NCBI RefSeq assembly: GCF_016862915.1
Contig: NZ_BONW01000041.1
Span: forward strand, 1 to 64,000
Length of the DNA stretch: 64,000 bases
Source of the DNA: Plantactinospora endophytica
Lineage (GTDB): Bacteria; Actinomycetota; Actinomycetes; Mycobacteriales; Micromonosporaceae
Direction of reading: 5' to 3'
Below are positions 44,084 through 51,660 of this stretch, piece after piece. The first letter of the stretch is position 1. The number at the start of each line of letters is the position of its first letter. The translations under genes were made by a program, and so were the position numbers. Below the pieces are notes generated by a model that had not been told where the DNA came from, ran no database searches, and saw nothing but the letters and a program-made list of their open reading frames with translations.

Positions 44084-45049
44084 TCAGCCCTTGACACCGC
44101 CGGCGAGCAGGCCACGCACGAAGAAGCGCTGGAGGGACAGGAACACGATCAGCGGTACGACGATCGAGATGAACGCCCCGGAGGTGAGCCGCTGCCACTC
44201 GTTGGCCCGGGTACCGGCCAGCTCGGCGAGGCGTACGGTCAGCGGAGCCACCTCGCTGCTGCCACCGGCGAAGATCAGCGCCACCAGCAGGTCGTTCCAG
44301 ACCCAGAGGAACTGGAAGATGCCGAACGCGGCCAGCGCCGGCACGATCAGCGGCAGCACGATGGAGCGGAAGATCTTCGGGTGGGTGGCGCCGTCCACCC
44401 GGGCCGCCTCCATCAGGTCCTTCGGTAGCTGCGAGATGAAGTTGTGCAGCAGGAAGACGGCGACCGGCAGGGCGAAGCAGGTGTGTGCGAACCAGACCTG
44501 GACGAACTTCTCCTGGTCGTCGAGGTTCCAGGCCGGCATCAGCTCGATCCCGCCCAGGCTGACTCCCTCGGAGAAGAAGCTGAGCAGCGGTACCAGCGCC
44601 ATCTGCAACGGCACGATCTGCAACGCGAAGACGGCGATGTAGATCCAGTCCCGACCCTTGAAGTTGATCCACGCCAGCGCGTACGCGGCCAGTGCCGCGA
44701 AGGCCAGCGGGAAGAGTACCGACGGGATCGTGATCACCAGCGAGTTGATGAAGTACCCGGCGAGCTGCCCGGACGACGCCGAGCGGCCGAACAGCACCTC
44801 CTGGTAGTTGTCCAGGGTGAACTGGGGACTGCTGAACGCCGTCCACCAACCGGTGGTCTTGATCTCGTCCTCGGGGCGGAACGAGGAGACGAAGAGGCCG
44901 AAGGTGGGGATCGTCCAGAGCACCGCGATCAGGATCGAGGCGCCGGTCGCGAACGGGTTGTTGAGCCGGCGGCGTACCCGGGCGGCCCGGGTGACCGGCG
45001 TCGCGACGTCCTGCGTACCGGTCAGCGCGGGCGGGGTCGTGGTGGTCAT
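44084..45049 (-). CDS. ABC sugar permease, MalG/AglG type
   Basis: 321 residues, six membrane helices. The EAA loop is EAARVDGATHPKIFRSIVLP, the docking site for the ATPase. A long loop after helix 3 (SEGVSLGGIELMPAWNLDDQ) is typical of the alpha-glucoside permease branch. Its start lies one base after the stop of the upstream permease. No ATPase gene is in the operon, so a shared MsiK-like ATPase is expected. Confidence 0.93.
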   Translation of the reverse strand: MTTTTPPALTGTQDVATPVTRAARVRRRLNNPFATGASILIAVLWTIPTFGLFVSSFRPEDEIKTTGWWTAFSSPQFTLDNYQEVLFGRSASSGQLAGYFINSLVITIPSVLFPLAFAALAAYALAWINFKGRDWIYIAVFALQIVPLQMALVPLLSFFSEGVSLGGIELMPAWNLDDQEKFVQVWFAHTCFALPVAVFLLHNFISQLPKDLMEAARVDGATHPKIFRSIVLPLIVPALAAFGIFQFLWVWNDLLVALIFAGGSSEVAPLTVRLAELAGTRANEWQRLTSGAFISIVVPLIVFLSLQRFFVRGLLAGGVKG

Positions 45050-45050
45050 C

Positions 45051-46118
45051 TCATACCTCCCGCTGCTTGCGCAGGTTGCGGACCTGGTAGATCACGATCG
45101 GGATGACCAGGACGAAGAGGAAGACGGCCAGTGCCGACCCCTGGCCGGTCTGCCCGAACCGGAACGCCTGGTTGTACATCTCGTTGGCGATCACACCGGT
45201 GTCGAAGTTGCCGTTGGTGGTGGTCCGGACGATGTCGAAGACCTTGAGCGTGGCGATCGAGACGGTGACCACCACGACGATCAGGGCCGGCCGGATGCTC
45301 GGCATGGTGATCTGCCAGAACATCTGCCAGGGGTTCACCCCGTCCAGCCGGGCCGCCTCGACGACGTCGCCCGGGATCGCCTTGATCGCGGCGGAGAGCA
45401 CCACCATCGCGAAGCCGGCCTGGATCCAGATCATGATCACGATCAGCAGCAGGGTGTTCAGCGGCGCGTTGTTGAGCCACTGCTGCGGCTCGCCGCCGAC
45501 CATCACCCAGACCTGGTTGAGCAGGCCGATCTGGTCGTACTCGCCGGAGCGGTAGGCGTAGACGAACTTCCAGATGATGCTGGCGCCGACGAAGGAGATG
45601 GCCATCGGCATGAAGATCAGCGCCTTGGCCACCGCCTCGAACCGGGCCCGGTCGACCAGGACCGCGTAGACCAGCCCGATCGCGGTGGCCACCAGCGGCA
45701 CCAGGACCACCCAGATCAGGGTGTTGGTGAGGATGCCGAGGATCTCGTCCTGGGCGAACATCCACCTGTAGTTGGCCAGCCCGACCCAGTTGTCGCTGTT
45801 ACCGTCCATGAAGGACAGCACCGTGGTGCGGACGGCCGGGACGACCAGGCCGATCGCCAGCAGCAGCAGGGTGGGCAGCAGGAAGAAGAGCGCGAGCGCG
45901 CCCTCGGGGCGGTTGGCCACCGAGCGGCGGCGCGGCCGGGGGCCGGCCGCCGCCGGAGCGTCGACCGGGGCCGCCGCGACCAGCGCCGCCTCGCGGCGCC
46001 GGGCGAACCAGTTGGGTACGACGTCGAGCAGCACGAGCAGACCGCCGACCACGACCGCGAAGGCGATCAGGCCGTACAGCAGCATGAGCAGCTTCGGTGC
46101 CTCGTCGGCGAAGTCCAT
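45051..46118 (-). CDS. ABC sugar permease, MalF/AglF type
   Basis: 355 residues with about eight membrane helices, including an extra N-terminal pair (LLMLLYGLIAFAVVVGGLLV) separated by an Arg/Ala/Pro-rich cytoplasmic loop. The EAA motif is EAARLDGVNPWQMFWQITMP. Partner of the downstream permease and the upstream binding protein. Confidence 0.93.
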   Translation of the reverse strand: MDFADEAPKLLMLLYGLIAFAVVVGGLLVLLDVVPNWFARRREAALVAAAPVDAPAAAGPRPRRRSVANRPEGALALFFLLPTLLLLAIGLVVPAVRTTVLSFMDGNSDNWVGLANYRWMFAQDEILGILTNTLIWVVLVPLVATAIGLVYAVLVDRARFEAVAKALIFMPMAISFVGASIIWKFVYAYRSGEYDQIGLLNQVWVMVGGEPQQWLNNAPLNTLLLIVIMIWIQAGFAMVVLSAAIKAIPGDVVEAARLDGVNPWQMFWQITMPSIRPALIVVVVTVSIATLKVFDIVRTTTNGNFDTGVIANEMYNQAFRFGQTGQGSALAVFLFVLVIPIVIYQVRNLRKQREV

Positions 46119-46196
46119 TCAGCGCCTCCAACGCCGGAAGTGAACGAAAGACCGACGGTCCGGCCCACAGCGGTGCGGGCCGGACCGTCAGGGGTG

Positions 46197-47540
46197 TTAC
46201 TTGGGCCAGGAGCCTTCGACGAAGTCGAGGGTGCTCTTGGTGTCCTTGCCGTTGACCCAGTCGACCATGCCCTTCCAGAGGGTGCCCGAACCGACGGCGG
46301 CGGGCATCAGGTCGGAGCCGTCGAACCGGAAGACCGCGCTCTTGTCGAGCAGGACCTCCATGGAGAGCTTGTCCACGGCCTGCGTCACGTTGCTCACGTC
46401 GAGCTTGTTGTTCGGCGTGATCCAGTTGCCGAGCTTCGCCCGCGAGTTGGCGTACTCGCCGGTCATCAGGTATTGCCGGACCGCCTGCACGGCCGGGCCG
46501 TCGGTGAAGGCCACGGTGAACTCGCCGCCGCCCAGCACCGGCTTGCCCTTGGCCGGGTCGATGGCCGGGAAGTAGAAGGCGTAGATGTCGCCGTCCGGGC
46601 CGATCTTGGTGCCCTCGGGCAGGTAGTTGGCGTAGAAGTTCGCCTGCCGGTGCATCGCGCACTGGCCCTGGAGGATCGGCAGGCCGCCCTCCTGGAACGG
46701 GGTGGTGGTCAGGCTCTTGACGTCACCGTAGCCGCCGTTGACGTACTTGGGGTTCTTGATGATCGAGCCGACCCGGTCGACCGCCTCCGACACCCGGGGG
46801 TCGTTGAACGGGATGCCGTGGGTGGTCCACTGGTCGTAGACCTCCGCCGGCTGGGTACGCAGCATCAGGTCCTCGATCCAGTCGGTGGCCGGCCAACCGG
46901 TGGCCTCACCCGACTCCAGACCGACGCACCACGGCTTCTTGTTCTCCGCCACGATCTTGTCGCTGATCTCGATCATCTGCTGCCAGGTGGTGGGCACCTG
47001 GTAGCCCTTCTCGGCGAACGCCTTCGGCGAGTACCAGACGAAGGACTTCACGTTGGCGCCGAGCGGGGTGCCGTAGAGCTGGCCGCCGACGGTGGCGTAC
47101 TTCAGCCAGTCGGCCGGGTAGTTGGTGTCCGCCAGGGTCTTCTGCTCGGCCGTCATCGGCTTGAGCTTGTTGGCCTGGGCGAACCGGGCGAGCAGCCCGG
47201 GCTGCGGAATGAAGGCCAGGTCGGGCGGGTTGCCGCCGTCCACCTGGACCTGGAGCTGGGCCTCGAACTCGCCGCTGCCGTCGTAGTCGATCTCGATGCC
47301 GGTGCAGTCCTCGAACTGCTTCCAGGACTGCCGGAGCAGGTCGGCCTCGGCGTCCCGGATCGACGCGTAGATGGACACGCTCTCGCCGTCGTGCCCCTGG
47401 AAGGCCGAGTACGGGGCGCACTCGGCGGAGTCCGGGTCGAGCCCGCTCTCACTGTCGCCGGAGCAGGCGGTGGCGCCGAGTGCCAGGGCCAACACACCGG
47501 CTATCGCGAGGGCCTGGCGTGGTCTGGACTGGACCGCCAT
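46197..47540 (-). CDS. Sugar-binding lipoprotein, probable alpha-glucoside receptor
   Basis: 447 residues from the ATG at 47540, preceded by GAAAGGAGG. Lipoprotein signal peptide with lipobox-like ATAC (Cys about 26) then SGDSESGLDPDS. Extracellular solute-binding family 1 fold: DPDSAECAPYSAFQGHDGES, DLAFIPQPGLLARFAQ, WYSPKAFAEKGYQVPTTWQQ, GGGEFTVAFTDGPAV. It delivers sugar to the two permeases. First gene of the operon, with a LacI-type operator 73 bases upstream. Confidence 0.94.
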   Translation of the reverse strand: MAVQSRPRQALAIAGVLALALGATACSGDSESGLDPDSAECAPYSAFQGHDGESVSIYASIRDAEADLLRQSWKQFEDCTGIEIDYDGSGEFEAQLQVQVDGGNPPDLAFIPQPGLLARFAQANKLKPMTAEQKTLADTNYPADWLKYATVGGQLYGTPLGANVKSFVWYSPKAFAEKGYQVPTTWQQMIEISDKIVAENKKPWCVGLESGEATGWPATDWIEDLMLRTQPAEVYDQWTTHGIPFNDPRVSEAVDRVGSIIKNPKYVNGGYGDVKSLTTTPFQEGGLPILQGQCAMHRQANFYANYLPEGTKIGPDGDIYAFYFPAIDPAKGKPVLGGGEFTVAFTDGPAVQAVRQYLMTGEYANSRAKLGNWITPNNKLDVSNVTQAVDKLSMEVLLDKSAVFRFDGSDLMPAAVGSGTLWKGMVDWVNGKDTKSTLDFVEGSWPK

Positions 47541-47612
47541 GCCGTCCTCCTTTCGTGTGCCGGCGTGCCGGTTGCCTGTTGGCTTCCGCGCCGGCCTGTG
47601 GGCGTCACCACA

Positions 47613-47627
47613 TGTAAGCGCTTGCAA
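47613..47627 (-). promoter_or_regulatory. LacI-type operator of the alpha-glucoside operon
   Basis: TTGCAAGCGCTTACA on the minus strand: AAGCGCTT core with partly symmetric flanks, as in many LacI-family sites of actinobacterial sugar operons, including alpha-glucoside loci. Confidence 0.6.
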
Positions 47628-47714
47628 CCAAGGTCGTCCAGACCCGGTGAGCCACGAGGCCGTAACGATTCGGAAACCTGGCAATTGCCGCGGCGACGAC
47701 AGGACGAAACCCGA

Positions 47715-48470
47715 CTACTCGGCGCTGGGGGCGGCCGGTGCCTCGGCCGGATCGTCGAGGATCGCCGCGAACCGCTGCTCGGCCAGGTCTATCTGGCCGA
47801 GGATGTGCGTGCGCGCGTCGTCGCCGAGTGGGGTGTCCGGCCGGGTGACCAGGTCCCGGAAGAGCGGCACCAGCGGCCGGTACTTCCGCGCCGAGCGCTG
47901 CACCTTGTCGCCGGTGGTGTGGATGACCCCGACACCGTTGTCGGTGAAGTCGGAGACCTTGATGACCCGGGCCCACGGTTCCCGGTCCAGACTCTCCGCC
48001 AGGTGCGCCCGGTACTGCTCGTCCCGGTCGCGGTCGGGGTCGTACTCCGGGTTGGTGACCGCCGCGATCAGCCGGGCGACCCGGGGGTTGAACCGCCGGG
48101 CCACCTCGGCCAGTGCCGCCTCGGTGGCCGCCGTCCCGGACGTACCGGCGGGCAGCCCGGCCAGTTCCGCCGGATGGTCCTCCACCGCGTCGTGCAGCAG
48201 TGCCGCCACGAGAACGTCGACGTCGGTGACCGAGTAGTAGCAGATGATCCGGATGGCCACCCGGAGCAGGTGGTTGAGGTAGGGCTCGCGTACCCGCCGG
48301 TCGTCGCGGTGCAGCGTGCCGGCCAGGTCGAGCGCCGCCGCCAGCCGGGCCCGGTCCGCCGCCGCGAAGCGCTCCGTCTCCAGCCCGAACCGGTCCCGCA
48401 GGCCGGCTTCGCCGTACACCTCGGTCACGGCGTGCAGCGGCATGCTTCTCAGGTACGTCGGCGAGGCCAT
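47715..48470 (-). CDS. HD-domain hydrolase (SpoT/MESH1-like)
   Basis: 251 residues. The HD domain has HRDDRRVREPYLNHLLRVAI, LVAALLHDAVEDHP (metal-binding His-Asp with the ED of the (p)ppGpp hydrolase group), VKVSDFTDN (second Asp). No synthetase or TGS domain is present, so it would be a stand-alone hydrolase; (p)ppGpp or a related nucleotide is the likely substrate. The ATG at 48470 has no Shine-Dalgarno but follows TATACC by eight bases, suggesting a leaderless mRNA. Confidence 0.82.
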   Translation of the reverse strand: MASPTYLRSMPLHAVTEVYGEAGLRDRFGLETERFAAADRARLAAALDLAGTLHRDDRRVREPYLNHLLRVAIRIICYYSVTDVDVLVAALLHDAVEDHPAELAGLPAGTSGTAATEAALAEVARRFNPRVARLIAAVTNPEYDPDRDRDEQYRAHLAESLDREPWARVIKVSDFTDNGVGVIHTTGDKVQRSARKYRPLVPLFRDLVTRPDTPLGDDARTHILGQIDLAEQRFAAILDDPAEAPAAPSAE

Positions 48471-48599
48471 GTCGTCCAGGTATACCGGATCGGCTCCACC
48501 GCCGGACCCCGCCCGCGCCCGGCGCCGCCCTTCCGCTGACTGAAGTTTTCTGCCACGATCAATCCATACATGGAAAACTTTCTCCATAGGAGGTTTCTC

Positions 48600-49379
48600 G
48601 TGCGCTTCCGCCTGTTCGCCTCGGTCGGCGCCGGTCTGGTGCTGGCCGCCGCGGTGCTGGTGCCGGCCTCGCCGGCCGCCGCCGCACCCACCTTCAAGGT
48701 GCCCTTCCCGTGTGGCCAGTCCTGGTCCGGGCAGACCCGGACCAACCACAGCCCGGCGAACGCCGTCGACTTCAACCGGACCGACGACCAGGGTGACCCG
48801 GTGGTGGCCAGCGCGCCCGGCACCGTCGACGTCGTCACCGACCTCGGCAACACCAGCTACGGCAAGTATGTGCGGATCAATCACGGCGGCGGGTACACGA
48901 CGTACTACGCGCACCTGAACAGTTTCAACACGGCCGTCGGCCGGACCGTCGCCCACGGCACCGTGATCGGGTACGTCGGCACCACCGGCGGCTCCACCGG
49001 CCCGCACCTGCACTACGAGCAGCGGCTCAACGGCTCCGACATCCAGGTGCGGTTCAACGGCGCACTCGCGCTCTACTGGGGCACCCGCACCTACACCAGC
49101 GACAACGGCTGCTCCGGCGGCAGCACCGGCTCCGGCACGGTGAACACCGCCGGCAGCCCGCTGACCGTCCGGTCCGGCCCCGGCACCGGGTACGCCTCGG
49201 TCGGCACCGTCGCCGACGGCGCCAGCGTCACCATCGGCTGCCAGACCACCGGTACGACGGTGACCGGCACCTACGGCACCAGCAACATCTGGGACCGGAT
49301 CGGCACCGGACGCTTCATCTCCGACGCCTACGTCCTCACCGGGTACGACGGCTTCATCCCCGGCGTACCGCGCTGCTGA
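48600..49379 (+). CDS. Secreted M23 peptidase with SH3-like tail
   Basis: 259 residues from the GTG at 48600 with AGGAGG six bases upstream; ATG 48570 lacks this. Signal peptide ends about residue 30 (PASPAAAAP). The M23 (LytM-like) fold has NHSPANAVDFNR, VRINHGGGYTTYYAHLNS and the HLHYE metal site. A C-terminal SH3b-like repeat follows (TAGSPLTVRSGPGTGYASVG). The usual first His-x-x-x-Asp site is present as H-S-P-A-N-A-V-D. It probably cleaves peptidoglycan cross-bridges outside the cell. Confidence 0.88.
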   Translation: MRFRLFASVGAGLVLAAAVLVPASPAAAAPTFKVPFPCGQSWSGQTRTNHSPANAVDFNRTDDQGDPVVASAPGTVDVVTDLGNTSYGKYVRINHGGGYTTYYAHLNSFNTAVGRTVAHGTVIGYVGTTGGSTGPHLHYEQRLNGSDIQVRFNGALALYWGTRTYTSDNGCSGGSTGSGTVNTAGSPLTVRSGPGTGYASVGTVADGASVTIGCQTTGTTVTGTYGTSNIWDRIGTGRFISDAYVLTGYDGFIPGVPRC

Positions 49380-49411
49380 CCGGCGGCCGGCGGTAGTCCG
49401 GACAGACGAAC

Positions 49412-49476
49412 AGCCGGGGTCGCCGGACCCGGGTCGTCCAGGGGGAGACGGAGACCCGGGCGCGGCGACCCCGGCT
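49412..49476. terminator. Bidirectional hairpin
   Basis: Perfect 13-bp arms AGCCGGGGTCGCC / GGCGACCCCGGCT with a second nested GACCCGGG/CCCGGG pairing, between convergent genes. Confidence 0.75.
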
Positions 49477-49562
49477 CGCCTGTGGGGGTAGTGGGGTCGT
49501 TCAGTCGGGAAGGGTGGCTGTCAGTCGTGCGGGGCCCGCGCGGCACCAGCGTCGATCGGAGG

Positions 49563-49709
49563 TCAACTACTGAAGATGCTGACGCCGAACGGACCCACCA
49601 GAAGTCCGACCACGATCAGCACGATGCCCCAGAGGAGCTGCCGCCGGAACAGTGCCAACACACCGGCGACCACCAGTACAACCGCGAGGATCCAGAGCAA
49701 GAATTCCAT
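49563..49709 (-). CDS. 48-residue membrane protein of the GPGG-motif type
   Basis: Begins MEFLLWILAVVLVVAGVLAL; a short basic turn FRRQ, a second helix and the ending LLVGPFGVSIFSS follow. This matches the small actinobacterial GPGG-motif membrane proteins, here with GPFG in place of GPGG. Its ATG lies three bases after the stop of the metallophosphoesterase gene, so it is probably the last gene of that operon. Function unknown. Confidence 0.75.
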   Translation of the reverse strand: MEFLLWILAVVLVVAGVLALFRRQLLWGIVLIVVGLLVGPFGVSIFSS

Positions 49710-49712
49710 GGC

Positions 49713-50486
49713 TCAGGAACTACCCCGGGCGCTGATCGCGGAAACCTTCCCGGCGGTGGCCCCGGCGTACGGCGGGTGCAGGTGGAACACGCTGTACGCC
49801 TGCTTGATCACCGGGTGCGCGACGTTGCGGACGCGTACCCCGCCCGGGGTGGTGCCCCGCTCGGTGCCGGCGTGCGCGTGCCCGTGCAGGGCCAGCTCGG
49901 TCGGTGCCGAGTCGATGGCCTGACCGAGCAGGTACGAGCCGAGGAACGGATAGATCTCCGGCGGCTCCCCGGCCAGCGTGTCGGGTACCGGGGCGTAGTG
50001 GGTCAGCGCCACCCGTACGTCGCAGTCCATCTCCCGCAGCGCCTCGCCGAGTTGGTCGGCGATGGCGCTGGTGGTCCGGACGAACGCCTTCATCTCCGGC
50101 TCGCCGAACTCGCTGGCGCACCGGCCGGCGAAACCGCCGCCGAAGCCCTTCGCCCCGGCGATGCCGAGCCGCACCCCGGCACAGTCCAGCACCACGTTGG
50201 TGCCCTCCAGCACCAGGATGCCGGCGTCCTCCAGGGTCCGGATCACCGCCGGTACCTCGTCGCAGTGGTGGTCGTGGTTGCCGAGCACGGCGACCACCGG
50301 TACGCCGAGGTTGCCGAACTCGGTCGCCACGCAGCGGGCCTCGGACTCGGTGCCGTGCCGGGTCAGGTCGCCGGCCAGCAGCAGCACGTCGGCGCTGTCC
50401 GGCAACTGTTCCAGGGCCGGCCGGAACCGCCCGACCACGTCCTTGTCCAGGTGTACGTCGCCGACGGCCGCGATCCGGATCACCAT
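49713..50486 (-). CDS. Calcineurin-like metallophosphoesterase
   Basis: 257 residues. All metal-site motifs are present: GDVHLD, AGDLTRHGTE, LGNHDHH, a Thr-His (ALTHYAP) and GHAHAG. Cytosolic phosphodiesterase or phosphatase of unknown substrate. Third gene of a minus-strand operon (nucleotidyltransferase, BON-like, this gene, small membrane protein), 13 bases after the BON-like gene. Confidence 0.9.
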   Translation of the reverse strand: MVIRIAAVGDVHLDKDVVGRFRPALEQLPDSADVLLLAGDLTRHGTESEARCVATEFGNLGVPVVAVLGNHDHHCDEVPAVIRTLEDAGILVLEGTNVVLDCAGVRLGIAGAKGFGGGFAGRCASEFGEPEMKAFVRTTSAIADQLGEALREMDCDVRVALTHYAPVPDTLAGEPPEIYPFLGSYLLGQAIDSAPTELALHGHAHAGTERGTTPGGVRVRNVAHPVIKQAYSVFHLHPPYAGATAGKVSAISARGSS

Positions 50487-50499
50487 GTCGTCGCCTCCC

Positions 50500-50775
50500 T
50501 CACCGCAGTTCCTCCACCTCGGTCGGCGCCTGGGTACGGATCAGTCCGATGTCGACCATCACCGGCACCTCGGGGAAGTGCTCCAGCACCAGCCGGAGGA
50601 TCTCCTCCCGGCGCTGCGCGCTTTCCACCTCGCCGCAGAGCACCACGGAGTGGTCCCGGCGGGACACCGTGATGCCCTGCTCGGCGATCTCGGTCCGTTC
50701 GGTGAGCAGGCGCTGGATCGCCGCCTCCAGATAGTCGTCGGGCGGCTCGCCGCCGCCCGCGCCGCGCTGGGTCAT
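50500..50775 (-). CDS. Small BON-like domain protein
   Basis: 91 residues from the ATG at 50775, overlapping the preceding stop by four bases (ATGA). An alpha-beta pattern (YLEAAIQRLLTERTEIAEQG, ISVSRRD-type strand, VVLCGEVESAQRREEILRLV, FPEVPVMVDIGLIRT) matches a single cytosolic BON domain without signal peptide. Such domains often bind membranes or phospholipid. Confidence 0.75.
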   Translation of the reverse strand: MTQRGAGGGEPPDDYLEAAIQRLLTERTEIAEQGITVSRRDHSVVLCGEVESAQRREEILRLVLEHFPEVPVMVDIGLIRTQAPTEVEELR

Positions 50776-51413
50776 GTCGCCACCTCGCTCCGCTCGTCCA
50801 TGGCGGTCAGTCCCTTCTCCCGTCCGGCCGTCGCGTAGTCCCGCTCCCCGCCGGCCGGCGAGTAGGGCACCACGTCCAGCCGGTCCAACAGCACCAGGAA
50901 TGCCTCGGCATAGGGGGAGTGCGCCGTCTCCTTGCGTACCCGGTCCCAGTCGATCTGCTCGCGCAGCGAGCGGGCGAGCGGCAGCCCACGGGCGAAGTCG
51001 CAGTAGTGCTGCGAGAAGCTCAGCAGCTTGTGCACCATCAGGTGGGTGGCCGACAGCACCGGCATGTGGATGGCGTCGACCGGTCGTACCACCGTGTCCC
51101 GGAAGGTCTCGTCGGTGACCGGGGTCTCGATCGGGCGGTGGATCAGGTCCACCAACCGGTCGTTGTCCCAGACCTTGACCAGCCAGTCCTCCGGGGGGCG
51201 CTCGGCGGTGAAGCCGGCCTCGACCAGTGCCGCCAGGGCACGCTCGGTGTCCTGCTCGCGGATGAGGAAGTCGACGTCGTGGTCGCTGGAGTGGCCGCCG
51301 TGCGCGTACACGGCGAAGCTGCCACCCAGCGCGAAGGGGATCTCGGACTGCTTGAGGACGGCGGCGACCCGCTTGAGGGTGGCAAGGAGGGTCTCGTCGC
51401 CGCGGTGATCCAT
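50772..51413 (-). CDS. Nucleotidyltransferase-family protein
   Basis: 213 residues. MNT/AbiEii-like core: FALGGSFAVYAHGGHSSDHDVDFLI holds the G-G-S and D-x-D catalytic pattern, followed by DLIHRPIETP and a helical C-terminal region. It resembles stand-alone minimal nucleotidyltransferases that modify a protein or small molecule. No HEPN-type partner is adjacent, so a toxin-antitoxin role is not supported. Confidence 0.85.
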   Translation of the reverse strand: MDHRGDETLLATLKRVAAVLKQSEIPFALGGSFAVYAHGGHSSDHDVDFLIREQDTERALAALVEAGFTAERPPEDWLVKVWDNDRLVDLIHRPIETPVTDETFRDTVVRPVDAIHMPVLSATHLMVHKLLSFSQHYCDFARGLPLARSLREQIDWDRVRKETAHSPYAEAFLVLLDRLDVVPYSPAGGERDYATAGREKGLTAMDERSEVAT

Positions 51414-51438
51414 CAGGGTCTCCCGTGTCGGTGGGGTA

Positions 51439-51453
51439 TTGACATCTGGTCAA
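51439..51453. promoter_or_regulatory. Inverted repeat TTGAC-ATCTG-GTCAA
   Basis: Perfect 5-bp arms in an AT-richer patch 26 bases upstream of the nucleotidyltransferase start; candidate operator or promoter of the four-gene operon. Confidence 0.4.
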
Positions 51454-51660
51454 TGGGGTGGAGATTTACCGGTACCCGGCACTTCGTTCCTTCACACCTG
51501 CACCGCGCCGGGGCAGCGCCCGGACCGGCCCGGGACACGGCGGTCGGCGTCCGGCGCCGGAACCGGTCGGACCGGACGGACGGCGGGTCGTGGCCCGAAG
51601 CCGTCCGATCACGCCGTTGTCGGGCCTGGGGGCTGCGCGGGCCGGGTACCGTTGCTGAGC

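Noticed and set aside
44808-48539. 1243-codon forward frame
   Set aside because: Antisense to the alpha-glucoside ABC operon and HD gene; no domains.
50772-51413. Nucleotidyltransferase considered as the antitoxin/toxin of a MNT-HEPN or AbiE pair
   Set aside because: The neighbouring gene is BON-like rather than HEPN or AbiEi; the operon continues into a phosphoesterase.
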